Assembly: GCA_023333565.1 (NCBI GenBank)
Contig: JAJKFH010002446.1
Location: 1-64,000 of the forward strand
Direction of reading: 5' to 3'
Length of the DNA: 64,000 bases
Origin: Puffinus mauretanicus
Lineage: Eukaryota > Chordata > Aves > Procellariiformes > Procellariidae
The notes under the pieces were generated by a model. It made no database searches and was not told the DNA's origin. It worked only from the letters and a program-made list of their open reading frames with translations. The translations under genes were made by a program, and so were the position numbers. This document shows, piece by piece, positions 30,732 through 44,059 of the stretch (positions are counted from its first letter, which is position 1; every line of letters begins with the position of its first letter).

Positions 30732-33700
30732 GAAGTAAACAGACAGGTATTTTTCACCATAAATTAAGGAATTCAGTATACAGGAAATGGTATAATATTG
30801 ATTCAGTAATCATGCAAATTTTTATTGCTCTATTTCGTCTACAGGATGCTATGCTTTTAAATCCTTCAAATGCTCACGCCAAGTTTAACCTTTAGTAACT
30901 CCTATAACAAATAGTGAATTTTGGAGTGGTTGAACAAAGAAATCCCTTGAAGGAAGCTTAGGATGAGATACCCTCAAACAATGGCTTCAAAGCCAAAGGA
31001 TTTTTCATTTTTCAACATCACCTAGAATGATATCTGTAAAAATTAAATGATGATTGTGAAGCTCCTTGTAGACAACAGTAACCCTTACAAATAAAAATGA
31101 TATACGATGCATAGTAAAATTATTTGGCAGGCAATTATTGGATTCCTTTCGTTTGTAAAGCTCTGGGAAACATCTAAAACAAGGTATAGCCAATACTGCA
31201 TAATGTGCCCAGAACATAATTGAGATGGGGTGACAAAGTAAGTCCAAGGAATTCACAGCAAAAGAGACACTCTATCGAACATTGTCATGGTACAACAGAA
31301 AGTCCATCAAAAAGGTTGTAGACTCTCACAACATATTAAGTTTTAGAGAAAAAAAAAGAAAAAAGAAAAGAAAAAGGGGAAAACTTTACTCTCCAGACAA
31401 TTGTTTTCAGACAGAATCTCCCTAAACAGCTCGTTCTTGCTTACCTTCTACATGAATGATAAATTTACAGTCTCCTGTCCCACATCAGATTCTACAAAAC
31501 CTATAGGGTCAGCTTTGCTTTGTGCAGAGAAAGATGAAGAGGGTCCTTGGGAGAAGAAGAAAGCAAAAAACAGAACCAGGAACCAGTTCAGAATGCTGCT
31601 TCAGAAATACAAGATTTCCACATGCACTGTATTTTACTCTGAAAAGTTCCGTCGAGAAGGCATTTCTGCAACTCTCTTCAGAAGACAAAACACAGACTCC
31701 TTGAGGTAAAATACACTTATTTCAACAGATCTTTTAACAAGGCTGCTTCATAGCACTAATAGGGTTTACTTCTTAAAGCTCCCAGTCCAGGCTCTGTATT
31801 TTCACATCAAAAGTTTCTCAGTGCAGTGTCTAAAAATCTCTAATCCTCTTAATTGTTCAGAGTGTTCCTTACTTTCATTGCTCAAATTACAAGTAGAACT
31901 TTTATATTTTGTAAAACATCAAGGAAACTCTTCACTTAGCCCTTTTGGCTGCTCTAGTCAACTGGAAACACCCTTTTGTCATAAAGGCATGGTCTGGCTG
32001 TTGTTTTCTTTTATTTGATATTTTTATCTCAAGTACAGCCTACCCTCAAGCTGAACATCTTCCTGTTTTTCCTCAATACATCTCAAAAGGTTTTAGACTT
32101 TCTGCTTTTCCTATTTGAAGATACAGACTTGCACTTCTCTCACCCTTACGTAGGGTATCATTCACTCAACACTCATGACTTTTCTCCTTTGGGAGTCTAT
32201 CACTAGAAGAATATAAAATTGATTTTCCTTCTTGGAAAATAAAAATAAAAACAGTAATAACGAGTTAGAACAAACTATTTAGAGAAAAAAAGAAGAAACA
32301 CTGTCTACAGAGACCTTTCCCTGATGGTTACTTTAGCAGGTCTAACTTCTTATGACACCTCACAGACATCTCCCATCTTGGAATATTCTGTCTTTTATGC
32401 CACCAAAACTCTTAGTTCAGAAATGTTTTTTTTAAAAATACCTAGGAGATTCCTGAAGGACTTTATTTTGAGCTTTTCTTTTCCTCCCTGTGTTTTTCCA
32501 GATAGTCTTTTGTCTGGAACTACTATTGCCCCAGAAAAAAGAGTCTCCATGACTTAATTCATATACAGTCTTTGCAAACTGTAACAGCAACTCCATGTAT
32601 ACAGCAGACCTGACCCTTTTTAGATTAAATTGGATGTGTATGCTCACAGGTGTAAGTTGGAAACTTACAGGTTTTCCATTCAGGTTTCTTTGCCATGAAA
32701 ATTTTAGATCTGGAACCAGCCTCATTCATTTGCTGGGACTGTGAAAAGTAATCATTCTTCACCCAAAGACGCACCATCCCTCAGTTCAATATGCTGGTGG
32801 TTTTCTCCTATGCAGGTGAGAGATGCACCTTTCTTTGGGTGATATGGATAGGTCTAACCGCTTGAAGAGCCACTCTTAGCCAAGCACCACTAAATTTTAG
32901 TGACTGATTTTCTCTGCTCCAGCTCTAGCCTGCCTGTACGGGGAGCATGGTTCCTTCTTGGGCTATAAAGTTAAAACAGGACTATTTTCCTTCTCCAGTC
33001 TTTTATTCTCAGAGTGACCAACAACTTCTCATTGTCCCTTCTTCTGACATATAGGAAGCTGTGGCTCACTGTGACATCCCAAACTGGAGAATAAGGGAAA
33101 GCAACATGCCTTTGAGCGTTGAGACCACTCTTACAGAATTTGCGCTCAAGCTTACATGGCTGTGCTGATCTGAGGAAAGCGAGTACAGATCCTCATCTTC
33201 ACAATTCATAAGTATTTGTACTTTTGCTAGCATTAGAAAGTGTCCCAAACTATAGAATCTCTGCTTCCTTATTGCTAGAAGGATAATGATCCTGTCTACC
33301 AGCTGTTTTACATGTCTTTCAGAAATAATCAGTCTTTGAGGTAGACATCATAGCCCGTTTTATTTCATGCTCAGCTACTTTACAGTTTATTGGATTATGC
33401 ATTTTAATCCAGAAGAATCTTACTGTTAATGCACAGATAAGTCTGCATCCATATGTATGCATTAATTTATTTACTATAAATTGTTTGACATCCTGAAGTA
33501 ATCAATTCATTTTGGAACCGATATAATTCTGCTTTAACATCAGCATCTTTGCTTTAAGGTTACATCAATTATCTACATCTGAGTTGATCTGGCTGTGGAA
33601 CTTCATGACATTCCTTGCTTCTGGACATCTTAATCAGAAGTGATCTTCCTCTTTCCAATACCAGGTGTTCATTTGCCTTTAAGAGCAATGATACTTCTTA

Positions 33701-36700
33701 TAATTCTGCATGCACTTCAATCCTCTCCCACTACAACTGAAAACATACGGAATCCCAACTGAGTAAAAGCTATCACTGAGCAAGTGGCATTATCAGAACA
33801 AGCGATGAGAAGGAGTGTTTTCATACTTAGGTCCCGCTGCTGAGTCTTAACAGAGATAGGTTTTTTTAAAGTCCCTGAAGTCCATGAATAGAAATACAAG
33901 TTCCATAATCTTTCACTATATGCCTGACCTAGGAGCTCCTACACCAGTGCTACAAGTGCCACTGCTAAAATTCAAATTTGAAGAAAAAAGTTAATTGCAT
34001 GGCAAATGTGTTTGTTATAACAGCAGATGCAGAAGGAGAGATAAAATTGTGTTTTGAGTCGTAGCTGTGTCCCTACCCTTAAACTTTTATGACACTATTT
34101 CTAATCATTCCATCAGCATAGCTAACTTCTAATGTTCATGTTAATTACAGTGTAAATCTATTTTGCAGTATACTTTGTTAAAAAGAGAACCTCTACAGAA
34201 GATTATCTTCATTCTGACTCACACTGCAGAAGAAAATGGCCTATATGGAAAATTTATATTACTTTAAGATAAAATTAAGCAGAGACCTGGCTAGGCTTAT
34301 TGTTTTAGGAAGAATAAATAATTTTTCAAGAATTGGGGTTCTGTTTCTATCTGTTAACATACTAAGAGGAAATCAGGATGACTACTGTAGAAATACCTCA
34401 GAAAGTACAATTATATCTGATGACTGAAAATTTTTCCATATCTGCTTTTGTATTCCTGACTTGCTGCTGATCACAGGCTGTCAAACCAAGAAGCAATGTT
34501 CTACCAGTGACGGTGGTCTGCAGAAGCAGTCATGGGATTTTGTTCTGCTACTCTCCCACCTGCCAGCATTTCACCAGAACACACAAAACTTTCTACATGA
34601 TGAACTGCACGATATACACATCACTCCCTTTACCTCAAGCACAGAGATGGGTTGTCTGAACTCCCTGGCAGCCATTCTAAAATAGCTCTGGCAAAATATA
34701 GGCAGATTATGAATTAAGAGATGTCTGACATGCAATCACGGTACTTCCTTGACTGAGACACCAGTAAGCACTCCATAGCACACCTTGACAAAAACTTAAG
34801 AAAGCACAGAGACAAGCAGCAGAAGGCTGAACAGTGCATGAGAAAGAGTGTTAAAGCAATGAAGTAGAAGTAATGGGGATGCATTTCCTTTTGATATGTA
34901 TGCTGTCAACAGATTAACCTAAAATTATCAACACAAAAGGAGCCAGTACTTATATGGATGTACAACTGGTATAAGATTACTAAAATCATCAATTTATGGT
35001 TTTTATGTTACTAAAGAATTAGAATCAAGTGGCAAAAACCATGGCTATAGCCAATTTATTGCTCTGTCAGACTTTCTAATGGGGAGTGACTAGGTACTAT
35101 TTGTACAAAAAGAACTTTAATACACAATGTCCATTTAAATGTATTCAACAGTTATGCTTTTATTTAAGGAAATGTTACAAAAACCTGCATACTTTTGATT
35201 GATCCTAGGTCCCTTCTGGAAATGGGCTAATATCATGTAATTAATTATCCTATCATTTTACCTTAAGGTATTCAATTTCTGATTGGACCAATCTCAGCTC
35301 TACCACTAATTTAATTGCTGTGACCTTGAGCAAGTCTTTGGGTTATTGGCATTCTTTTTTATTCAAACAAATACAATAGTGTAAGGTATCTGCTGATGCT
35401 AGCTGGAATATAACATTCTCACATGCCCTTCCTTAAACGGTTTGGTGTAGAAATTTTAAGCTTAGCATCCATTTTCCACTCCTAATACTTTCTTCTTTTT
35501 GTTGGTAGCTCATACTCTGAGGCTAAGGTTGCAAAACATTTCTTTCTCTTCCAGTTAAGTACAAATGGCGATAAACATGTGACACACAATTACTGGAGAT
35601 TAGGAATGGATGTAGTAAGTAATAACTTCAACTAGTAAACTTTTCTACTAACACTTATCTTCTAGAAAAGGTATGTCTGAAAAGCCTCAGCACGACAGCT
35701 TCTATATCAATACACATAGAAAAATATTTGATGATTTAAAAAAAGATCAGAATAGTTCTCCTTTGCTCAAGCATCTATGGGATTTACTACAGGGAAATGG
35801 ACAGAACCAAGAAGAGATGACATAGAAAAGGCATCAAGGGAATTAAACTCCACATTCCTTTCTCTCTGGCAATTTTACCCCAGTGGAGTAGGATAAAATC
35901 CTTTATTTTCTCTCTAGGAAACATTGGGAAGAAAAATGCTGGCAAAACGTGCATTTTTTCTTCTGTCCTCTGAAGAAGGTTGTTTTCTGAAAATACAGCT
36001 CACTAAGAAGCTGGGAAATGTTCTAGGCAAAGCTTATGCACCTAAACCTGTGTTCTCTCAATGGAGTTCACATATCAAGGAGATGTTAGAGAGAGTTTGA
36101 ACAAGAAACAAAGTGAGCATACTTGCTTGAATTGCAGTTTTCCTCTACTAATATTTTCTACCATCTCCTTGTCTCAAAATTCCTATTAACACTGATGGTG
36201 GAACTGAAGTAAATTTGCATTTACTTAATATTTTCAGGTGCCGTATGGGAAATTAGGCTCACCTTACTGCCACAAACAAAACTGGAAAGCAAACCCTTCA
36301 CTCTTCCCTTCCTTTTTGCAGCAATATATGGATTTGGCCTCCAAGCCAACATTTGCTATAAATTATTTTTTAGCTTTCAAAACCAGAATTTTTGAATGAC
36401 CCTCCAAATATTACACTGAATTCCTGCTTAATACAGTATATTCTCCTATTTTACAAAATGTCCAGTCAAGTCTCTTGGCTGATAGATTAAACTTTTCCCG
36501 TTTTGCTCAACTCTTGACAGAACGGCTTACTTAATGGCATGTAGTCAACACTTCTACTGACCTGCCAGAATTTCATAAATTTAAGATTTAATATCAAATA
36601 GCTGAGCTAAACAATATTCTGAGCCATGGTATAACTACGGTGATAGTTCCACAGGACACTACGGAAACTTGAGTTCACTTGCATGAACATTTAGCTAAGA

Positions 36701-37890
36701 ATCTTTAGTTTTCCTCCTCCTACCACCAAATATTACAATCCTGCTGGTACAATTCACTGCACTTGCCGTGGTTATGGCAAACTAACTTTTTTCTGTTATG
36801 TAAATAAGCAGTTACGTACTTAATAGTGCCTTCTGTTGTGTGTGTGAGGGAAAAACTACGTCAAATGCAAGAATACATATGACTCATATTCAAGTCTTCC
36901 AGCTGCCATGCACATTTTCTAACAACATTACTTTATAATTAACTTCTGAATCATCAAAAAGACAACATTATCAATACAGAGCACTGTATCACAGCAACAT
37001 TGTGAATATAACTGTATATTGAAGAACACTTTGAGAGCTGCTACCTCCCATACAGCAAAGAGGAGGGAAGGATGAATTAGACAACCTGATATTTTGCACT
37101 GTTTATGTTTATTTTGCATGCATTTTCAAAATTTGAATCTGATCACTCGTTAAGGTGCCTTTTGAAAGGAAAAAAATAGAGAACAAAACCAAGAGGAAAA
37201 CCAAAAAAATACTTTGGAGCATTCCTTAATGCTTCTCCTTTTCTGTTCCTGCTTTTTTAAATGTCAATTCTCAGAAGCAGATCATCTGCACTATAAAATG
37301 CTAGCAGTGAGACTGACAGTCCATGCCATCCAGTGACGTATTGCATCTACTAGGACTACCTACATTCAAATTTTGGAAGGGCTGGATAAAAAGAATTTGG
37401 AAAAAAAATTCTGATTATAACTTCAAATTATAGGTAATTGATGTCCAGAAGAACTGTTTCCCAGAGTATCAGGATACCTCACAGTTTTGATGTATGTGCC
37501 TCCACAAAACTCTTGTCCCAATATTTACAACCGCAGAATTAAACACACAGCCAGAGATACAGAACCATGAAAGTACTTAGGCGACGTACAGCAAGTGCTC
37601 AAAATGAGATGTACACATCCATCATTCTGAACAAGGAGCTGCCTGGACCAGGCAAGAGGAAAATCTCAAAAAAAGGAATGTGTCTAATTTTTAACACTTT
37701 TCTGTGGATCATGACTAATAACTTCATAGACACAACTCTCTTCATGAATGTGGGTGCTTCATGCCTTTCAAAAAACAGAGTCTTTTCTCAAAATGATGCC
37801 AGAAGGGGACTCTTCTTTTCATTCTACAGCTCACTAAGAACTCATTCAGTGAGGGCTGAAATACCTAAATCTGTCTTGGGGACTCACATT
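30732..37890. other. Intergenic region upstream of MUC2 - no gene seen
   Basis: AT-rich, with only short chance frames and a purine run near 31,348-31,383. Could contain MUC2 enhancers, but nothing in the sequence alone marks one convincingly. Confidence 0.6.
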
Positions 37891-37902
37891 CACGTCTCCT
37901 GC

Positions 37903-37964
37903 GAGAATATAGTTGGACTGGATGATTGTTGTAGGTCCCTTCTAACTGAACAATTCCATTCTAA
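37903..37964 (+). mobile_element. CR1 3' tail remnant
   Basis: TTGGACTGGATGATTGTTG followed by AGGTCCCTTCTAACTGAACA and a decayed ATTCCATTCTAA end. This is the standard CR1 terminal sequence. It also forms the C-terminus of an unrelated 134-codon frame, showing that frame is not a gene. Confidence 0.8.
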
Positions 37965-38676
37965 TACCTGAATCCCTGGGCTCTAACGCTCCCTCCTCCT
38001 TTTGAAACTCTTCAACTTTGCACAGAATACAACAGAGTTTCATTGTTCCAAAGACAAGGAAAGCAAGAGTGAGCATGCATTCTACAATGCAGAAATTAGA
38101 GGGACTTGCTGATGAGAAGAGGGAGGAGGGGAGTTAATCTAAATATTTGATATAAAATATAGCTCAAGTCCTGGGAATAGAAACTTTGGTATGGATATAA
38201 GCTGAAATTGTTTAAGGTCATTTACAAATATGTTTCTCAGTTTATGCAAAGACAAAGATTTAAAAAAAAAGTTAAATTCTTATCTTGACCTGGACCATAA
38301 GACTTAATTAAACAGCAGAATGTTGCTGATGTGTAAGAGCATGCAGAACGTGGATAATAGAGTAAAATCGTCTTTCTCTGCCCAGTCTGAAGAACAGTCA
38401 TTTTTCCAGCAATGCTTCCGTATGTTAGAAACATTACAGAGAAAAAGTGTTTCATAACAACTCTGTAAGAGATGTTTGCTGTAAGCAAATAGCTTAATAA
38501 AAAGGCTAAATTGCAAGCAGGTCCAGGAGATAAGTGATAATATCTTCTCTGTACTTTCCCAAGACAGAGACCAGAGTAAAGTTTCCAGTTCAGAACAGTA
38601 CTTCATCAATACTGCATTAAGTGTTGCTCTAGTCAGCCAAACCTCTAATTAGATAAAAAGATTCTTTATTTTTCCT

Positions 38677-38983
38677 GCTGTGGTAGGTTAAGCTTGGCTG
38701 GCTGCTAACCCTTCCCCAGCAGCTCTCTCACTCCCCCTCCTCAACAGGACATTTCTTCCTCCCTCCTCTCTCTCACTGCTACACAGCATTTTACCCTTTC
38801 TTAAATGTATTTCCACAGAGGCACTACCAGCTTGGTTGATGGGCTCAGCTGTGCACTCTGGTGGGTCTACTGGAGCCAGCTGGTGGAATCTGTGTCCAGC
38901 ACAGGGCAGTCCCAGTCTCTTCCTACAGAGGCCCCCCCTGCAGCTCCCCTGCTACTGAAATCTTGCCATGTAAACCCAATACA
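38677..38983 (+). mobile_element. Internally deleted LTR of a second avian ERV family
   Basis: Begins TGCTGTGGTAGGTTAAGCTT and ends CGTAAACCCAATACA-like (here ATGTAAACCCAATACA), the two ends I recall for a long avian ERV LTR. The middle is far shorter than expected, so most of the LTR is deleted. No clear target-site duplication. Orientation is not established. Family name not assigned. Confidence 0.5.
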
Positions 38984-40627
38984 CCTGTACATAAATTATT
39001 ACAGAAACATCTCTTTACCATCTCAGAGAGCCACATGTTTCCAAAAAGATCTTTTTCTAGTATTTTAGACCAACCTGAACATGCTTGTCTATAAACTAAC
39101 AATGCAATTAGACATCTACTCTACAGGTATTTAATCCAAGTGCTAGCACTGTCTGACAAAAGGGGAGCATTCTTCTGTAAATCAACCGTCATTCAAAAAA
39201 GGTGTTTAAAACAACAAAAGTGGTAAAAAATGGTTAGACTTTAATGCAGATTTATTACAAAGTGCTCAAGATAACTTAGCATATTACTGAAATGGAAAGA
39301 GTGAGACAGGCACATGAGCTCTTGAAGATGACTATTATAATAAAACAAAATGTAAATCATACTTCTAGCCATCATCTGAAAAATTATTGTTTTCTGTTAA
39401 TGTTAAATGCATTTGGGGATAAAATTTTCCCTTTCTTTGTAAGAAATTTATGGGAATACAGATATGTCAAAAAAACCCCATTTTTCAATTCTTTCATCTC
39501 TTGTCTTAAACTCTTTGTTTTCATTTTGTCATCACAGGAATCTTTTCAGATTGGGTCATTCAAATCAAAGTAAAAATCCCCCTGAATTGACTGAGGATTA
39601 TGAAATTTTCATTTGCTACTAACTATACAAGGGTCAGTATTGATTATACACAAAACTATATCAAACACACAGAATAGGAACTGATTAAACATACAGATTA
39701 CAAAACATGGATCACCTAATAGGAGCTACTTTGTGGTTTTTGTAGGAAAAACTTCCTCTTTTGATGAAACTGCCATTTTGATGTTGTGATCCTGCACTTG
39801 CCAGCTTTCTCTCATGCAAGCTAGTATGTGGAACATAGCCAAAATAAACTGCGAACAGAAAAAAATCATTTTTAACTGAGGGGAATTCAGTGAACTTGGA
39901 AAGAGCAATTCACCTCATCCTAAACTGGGATGCATAGATGAGATTGGCATGAAGGGTGCACGCAGTAATTTTGAACTAACAGAATTTGGTTTTATGAAGC
40001 CAAATGGTATTTGTATAATCCTGTATGTTATCTTGACTCCTGTTATATAAGTAATCTTAAAATAAGCCGGTAAACAAAGCACACCTGAATGAACTTGGAA
40101 GTGATTGAAGCTTAACTTATGGCATTTACCTTCATAATAAGCTCTCTAATTGACTAAGAAGGTGTATCCTCTTTGTGTGATTCCTGAGAAACTACCATAC
40201 AATCTGGTAACTCCCATTTCACAAAGTAAATTTAAAAAATATAAAAGGAGTCTGATGTGAACACCAGATTAGTGTATACTACTGAGTCACTGAGCGTAAG
40301 TTAGGTAAGGGTATACGCACAGTCTATGTGATTCTCAGGAAAAAGCTTTCTTATTTTATTAGCTGGAAGAGAAGAGATAAAAACAGAGACAAGGATACAC
40401 AGTGAAAATAAAAATAATAGAAGATTTTAGTTTCTAACTTTCTATGCAATCCATAAACAGATATTTGCATTCAATCCAAGATAGGTATGCCAGAATAACG
40501 ATTGCCTAAATATTGTCATCTGGATAGGAATATGTACTGGATTTTAGTTCCTTCATATCTTTCATTGCCACCATTAATGTCATTTCTTACTACCCCATGT
40601 AGTAATCAAATGCATCTCACAAAAGCT

Positions 40628-40835
40628 ACATTAGGAGAAATTCCTTTACTGAAAGAGTGGTCAGGCCTTGGAACAGGCTGCCCAGGGAAGTGGTGGAGTC
40701 ACCATCCCTGGAAGTATTTAAAAGACATGTAGATGAGGCCCTTAAGGACATGGTTTAGTGGACATGGTGTGTTGGGTTGACGGTTGGACACGACGATCTT
40801 GGAGGTCTTTTCCAACCTGTATGATTCTATGATTC
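40628..40835 (+). mobile_element. CR1 3' end fragment
   Basis: Runs from ACATTAGGAGAAATTCC to a full tail ATGATTCTATGATTC; includes TTGGAACAGGCTGCCCAGGG. Short 5'-truncated insertion, close in sequence to copy 3 of intron 11. Confidence 0.94.
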
Positions 40836-40984
40836 ATGTCTAGAACTGCTTCAATACAAAAATCACTAAACAAATATGAGTCAAAAATTGCAAAAGAATA
40901 GTAAAAAAACAAGAGCTGTTTAAAAAAAAAGTCTGGTCAGTACTGTAAAATGTCATGAACCACACAGCACTCAAGTTGTATTTC

Positions 40985-41578
40985 TGTCGTGCTTTAGCCC
41001 CAGCCAGCAACTCAGCCCCACACAGCCACTCACTTATGCCCTCCCCGGTGGGATCGGGGAGAGAATCAGAAGCATAAAAGTGAGAAAAGTTGTGAGTTGA
41101 GATAAAGACAGTTTAATAGGTAAAGCAAAAGCTGCACACACAAGCAAAGCAAAACAAGGAATTCATTTACTACTTCCCACTGGCAGGCAGGTGTTCAGCC
41201 ATCTCCAGGAAAGCAGGGCTCCATTATGCATAACAGTTACTTGGGAAGACAAACACCATCACTCTGAACATCCCCCCTTCCTCCTTCTTCCCTCAGCTCT
41301 ATATGCTAAGCATGACATCATATGGTATGGAATAACCCTTTGGTCAGCTGGGGTCAGCTGTCCCAGCTGTGTCCCTTCCCAGGTTCTTGTGCCCCTCAGC
41401 CTCCTCACTGGTGGGGTGGGGTGAGGAGCAGAAAAGGCCTTGACTCTGTGTAAGCACTGCTCAGCAGGAATGAAAACATCCCTGTGTTCTCAACACTGTC
41501 TCCAGCACAACTCCAAAACACAGCCCCATACTAGCTACTGCAAAGAAAATTAATTCTATCCTGGTGAAAACCAGCACG
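40985..41578 (-). mobile_element. Solo LTR of ERVL type with 5-bp target-site duplication
   Basis: 594 bp. Starts TGTCGTGCTTTAGCCCCAGC and ends ACCAGCACG. The flanks are ATTTC at 40,980-40,984 and ATTTC at 41,579-41,583, a perfect 5-bp target duplication, the size typical of ERVL. The conserved block GACATCATATGGTATGGAAT is shared with the provirus LTRs at 43.4 and 49.5 kb. Strand assigned by alignment to the minus-strand provirus. The last bases CG replace the usual CA. No internal sequence, so it arose by LTR-LTR recombination. Confidence 0.88.
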
Positions 41579-41583
41579 ATTTC

Positions 41584-43214
41584 CCAGGAACCTTTTTCTT
41601 GACTCTGGGGAAAACCTAATGAAAATATTCAAATGATCCTGAGCATTACTAGTTGCAAATCTTTCCATGAGACACAGCCTGATCTTTCTATACCTCCCCA
41701 GTTCTAAGACTAATTAGTTTACATACCTCCTCTGTAACATAAGTCACAGAGACATAGTATTAGAAAACACAGTTAGATCTAGAGCACCTACAGATCTAAT
41801 ACCTCTATCCATCTGCTACATACGTAGTTCAGAAAGTTGACACAGTAGCCTCTTTCTGTTCCAGGTTTATGGCTTATCCTTGCACAATAAAAACAGCAGT
41901 AGTTTTGACGACGACAACAATTCAATACAGTAGGAGTAATTCAATAGTAGGAGTAATAAAGCCATTAATAGAAGATTAATATTTAACTTTAAAAACAGGA
42001 AATGCCCATGAGCAAGTGACACAGTCAAAACAAGGAGGGACCTGGTCACTGTTTGAAGGCATCATATTAGAGTCTCAGAATTGGTGAATACTACCAATCA
42101 AGACAGACCTAAAAGGACTAGAAATGAGAACAAAAGCCAGCATGGCCAAACAACACAGTAAGAGACAAAATAACATCTTAGTACAAACAAAAGGAAATGA
42201 GACCCAAATAATAACAAAAAGTATGAACTTTAACATAAGAGAGGCTTACAAAGGCTTTAAGGAGCATTGAATGTTTAGAAAACAGTAACATACTATTCAA
42301 TTCTATTAGAAGCAGGAAAACTGCTACTTAATGAAGTGGGAGATGACAAAAACAACATTCAAGGAAGAAACTACAACAGTTGAAGAGTTAAGTGATGTTT
42401 TTCTACCACTGTTCACTACAGAGGTGATAACTCACTATGGAGAGATACTCCTACATAACAGCCACTTTTTATGGAGTATGAGTCAGAGGTATTCACGCAA
42501 TTCAAGGTATGAAAACAGGAGATTTTAGAATAAATTGATAAAATTAACAGTAAACAAACTGCCAAGGCTGGATGGCATGCCTTAAGTGTTCTAAAGAAGC
42601 TCAAGTATAAAACTGCTAAAGTTCAACAAAAGCTCTTAAATGGACAAGCTCCCATAGGTAGTCACCTCCTGGGTTAGCAACTTTCTTAGAGATTTAAACA
42701 AAATGTGGGAAAGTCAGTTGTCACAGTAGACAGAAACAACTGATGAGCTCCATCAAGATTTGAGAGCAGTGAACTGTGAAGTTACATGGTTTGTTAAGAT
42801 CCTAGAGAGCCAAAATTAAACTGAAAGAAAACTGCAGAATTAGTTGCAATACTGAGAGGGAATAAAACAGTAGATGAAAGTCAGTGACTACCAGTATAAA
42901 GCAGTGAATACAAAAAAAGAATTCCAGTGTGCCCACACTGTCTACCTATCTTGCACACACACACAGGGCACAATGTTAGTCATCAGCTCTCAGGAAAAAT
43001 ATCTTGAAACCAATGTGACAAGTATCAGAAAAATACCATCTAAGTGACCAGTGATAGTCAAAATGTTAATATAGTGTTAGTAAAAGTATAGAGAACAAAA
43101 CACAAAGTAACACTGTAATATTCTATATGTATTCATGGAGTGTCCACATTTTTTAAAAAATTACCTCCTTCTGGTCAGTCCATTCCAAGAAGCATATTTT
43201 AAAACTAGAAAGTT
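41584..43214. other. Intergenic - no gene seen
   Basis: AT-rich spacer between the solo LTR and the provirus. A short (CA)n-like run lies near 42,954-42,965. No coding or RNA gene signal recognised. Confidence 0.6.
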
Positions 43215-43652
43215 TTTTATTGAGGTGAAGACAGTTTAATAAAACAGAAAAGGAAGGGAAAAATAATAATAATAATGATGACAGAATATACAAAATAAGT
43301 GATGCACAATGCAATTGCTCACCACCTGCCGACCAATGCCCAGCCAGTCCCCAAGCAGCGATCATTGTTCCCCAGCCAACTACCCCCAGTTTATATACTG
43401 AGCATTATGTCATATGGTATGGAATACCCCTTGGCCAGTTTGGGTTAGCTGTGCTGGCTATGCTCCCTCCCAGTTTCTTGTGCACCTAGCAGAGCATGGG
43501 AAGCTGGGAAGTCCTTGACTACTGTAAGCACCACTTAGCAACAACTAAAACATCAGCATGTTATCAACATTATTCTTATACTAAATCCAAAACACAGCAC
43601 TATACCAGCTACTGGGAAGAAAACTAACTCTATCCCAGCCGAAACCAGGACA
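43215..43652 (-). repeat. 3' LTR of the ERVL provirus, U5 end missing
   Basis: Matches the 5' LTR from its TG end at 43,652 through the TATA element (43,390-43,395) and GACAGTTTAATAAAAC, then loses similarity at about 43,215. About 110 bases equivalent to the 3' end of the LTR are absent. A purine-rich tract just inside (plus-strand complement at 43,653-43,672) is a plausible polypurine tract. Confidence 0.85.
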
Positions 43653-44059
43653 GTATCCACCCCTTATTCCATACCATCTACCACAACTTTTCCTGTCTTT
43701 TGATATATATACACAGTTATCGTTCCCTTAGTCTATGGGCCATCCCTCTAAAATGTCCATTGAGTTCATTTAGTCTATGACTTTGGGCTCTGTCTGTCAT
43801 AATAGTCTTTCAAGGCAGGAGATATGGTGCGTGGTGTTGGATTGTTGCATGCTGAAGCCAGTTCCAGGTTCCATTATCACTGTACTCTTCCGGTTCTATC
43901 ATCGTTGCACTTTGCTCGGTTTCATCAAATTTCGTTCTTCATTAATCTGGGTGATTCTTACTGCAATACCATTGACGTGACATATAGCAACCATAGAAGT
44001 GATGACATACAGTATTACATAGCAATTAACATCATACAATTCAGTTCATTGGGTATTTT

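Noticed and set aside
37567..37971. 134-codon plus-strand frame in the intergenic region
   Set aside because: Its C-terminus is the translated CR1 tail and the rest has no recognisable domain.
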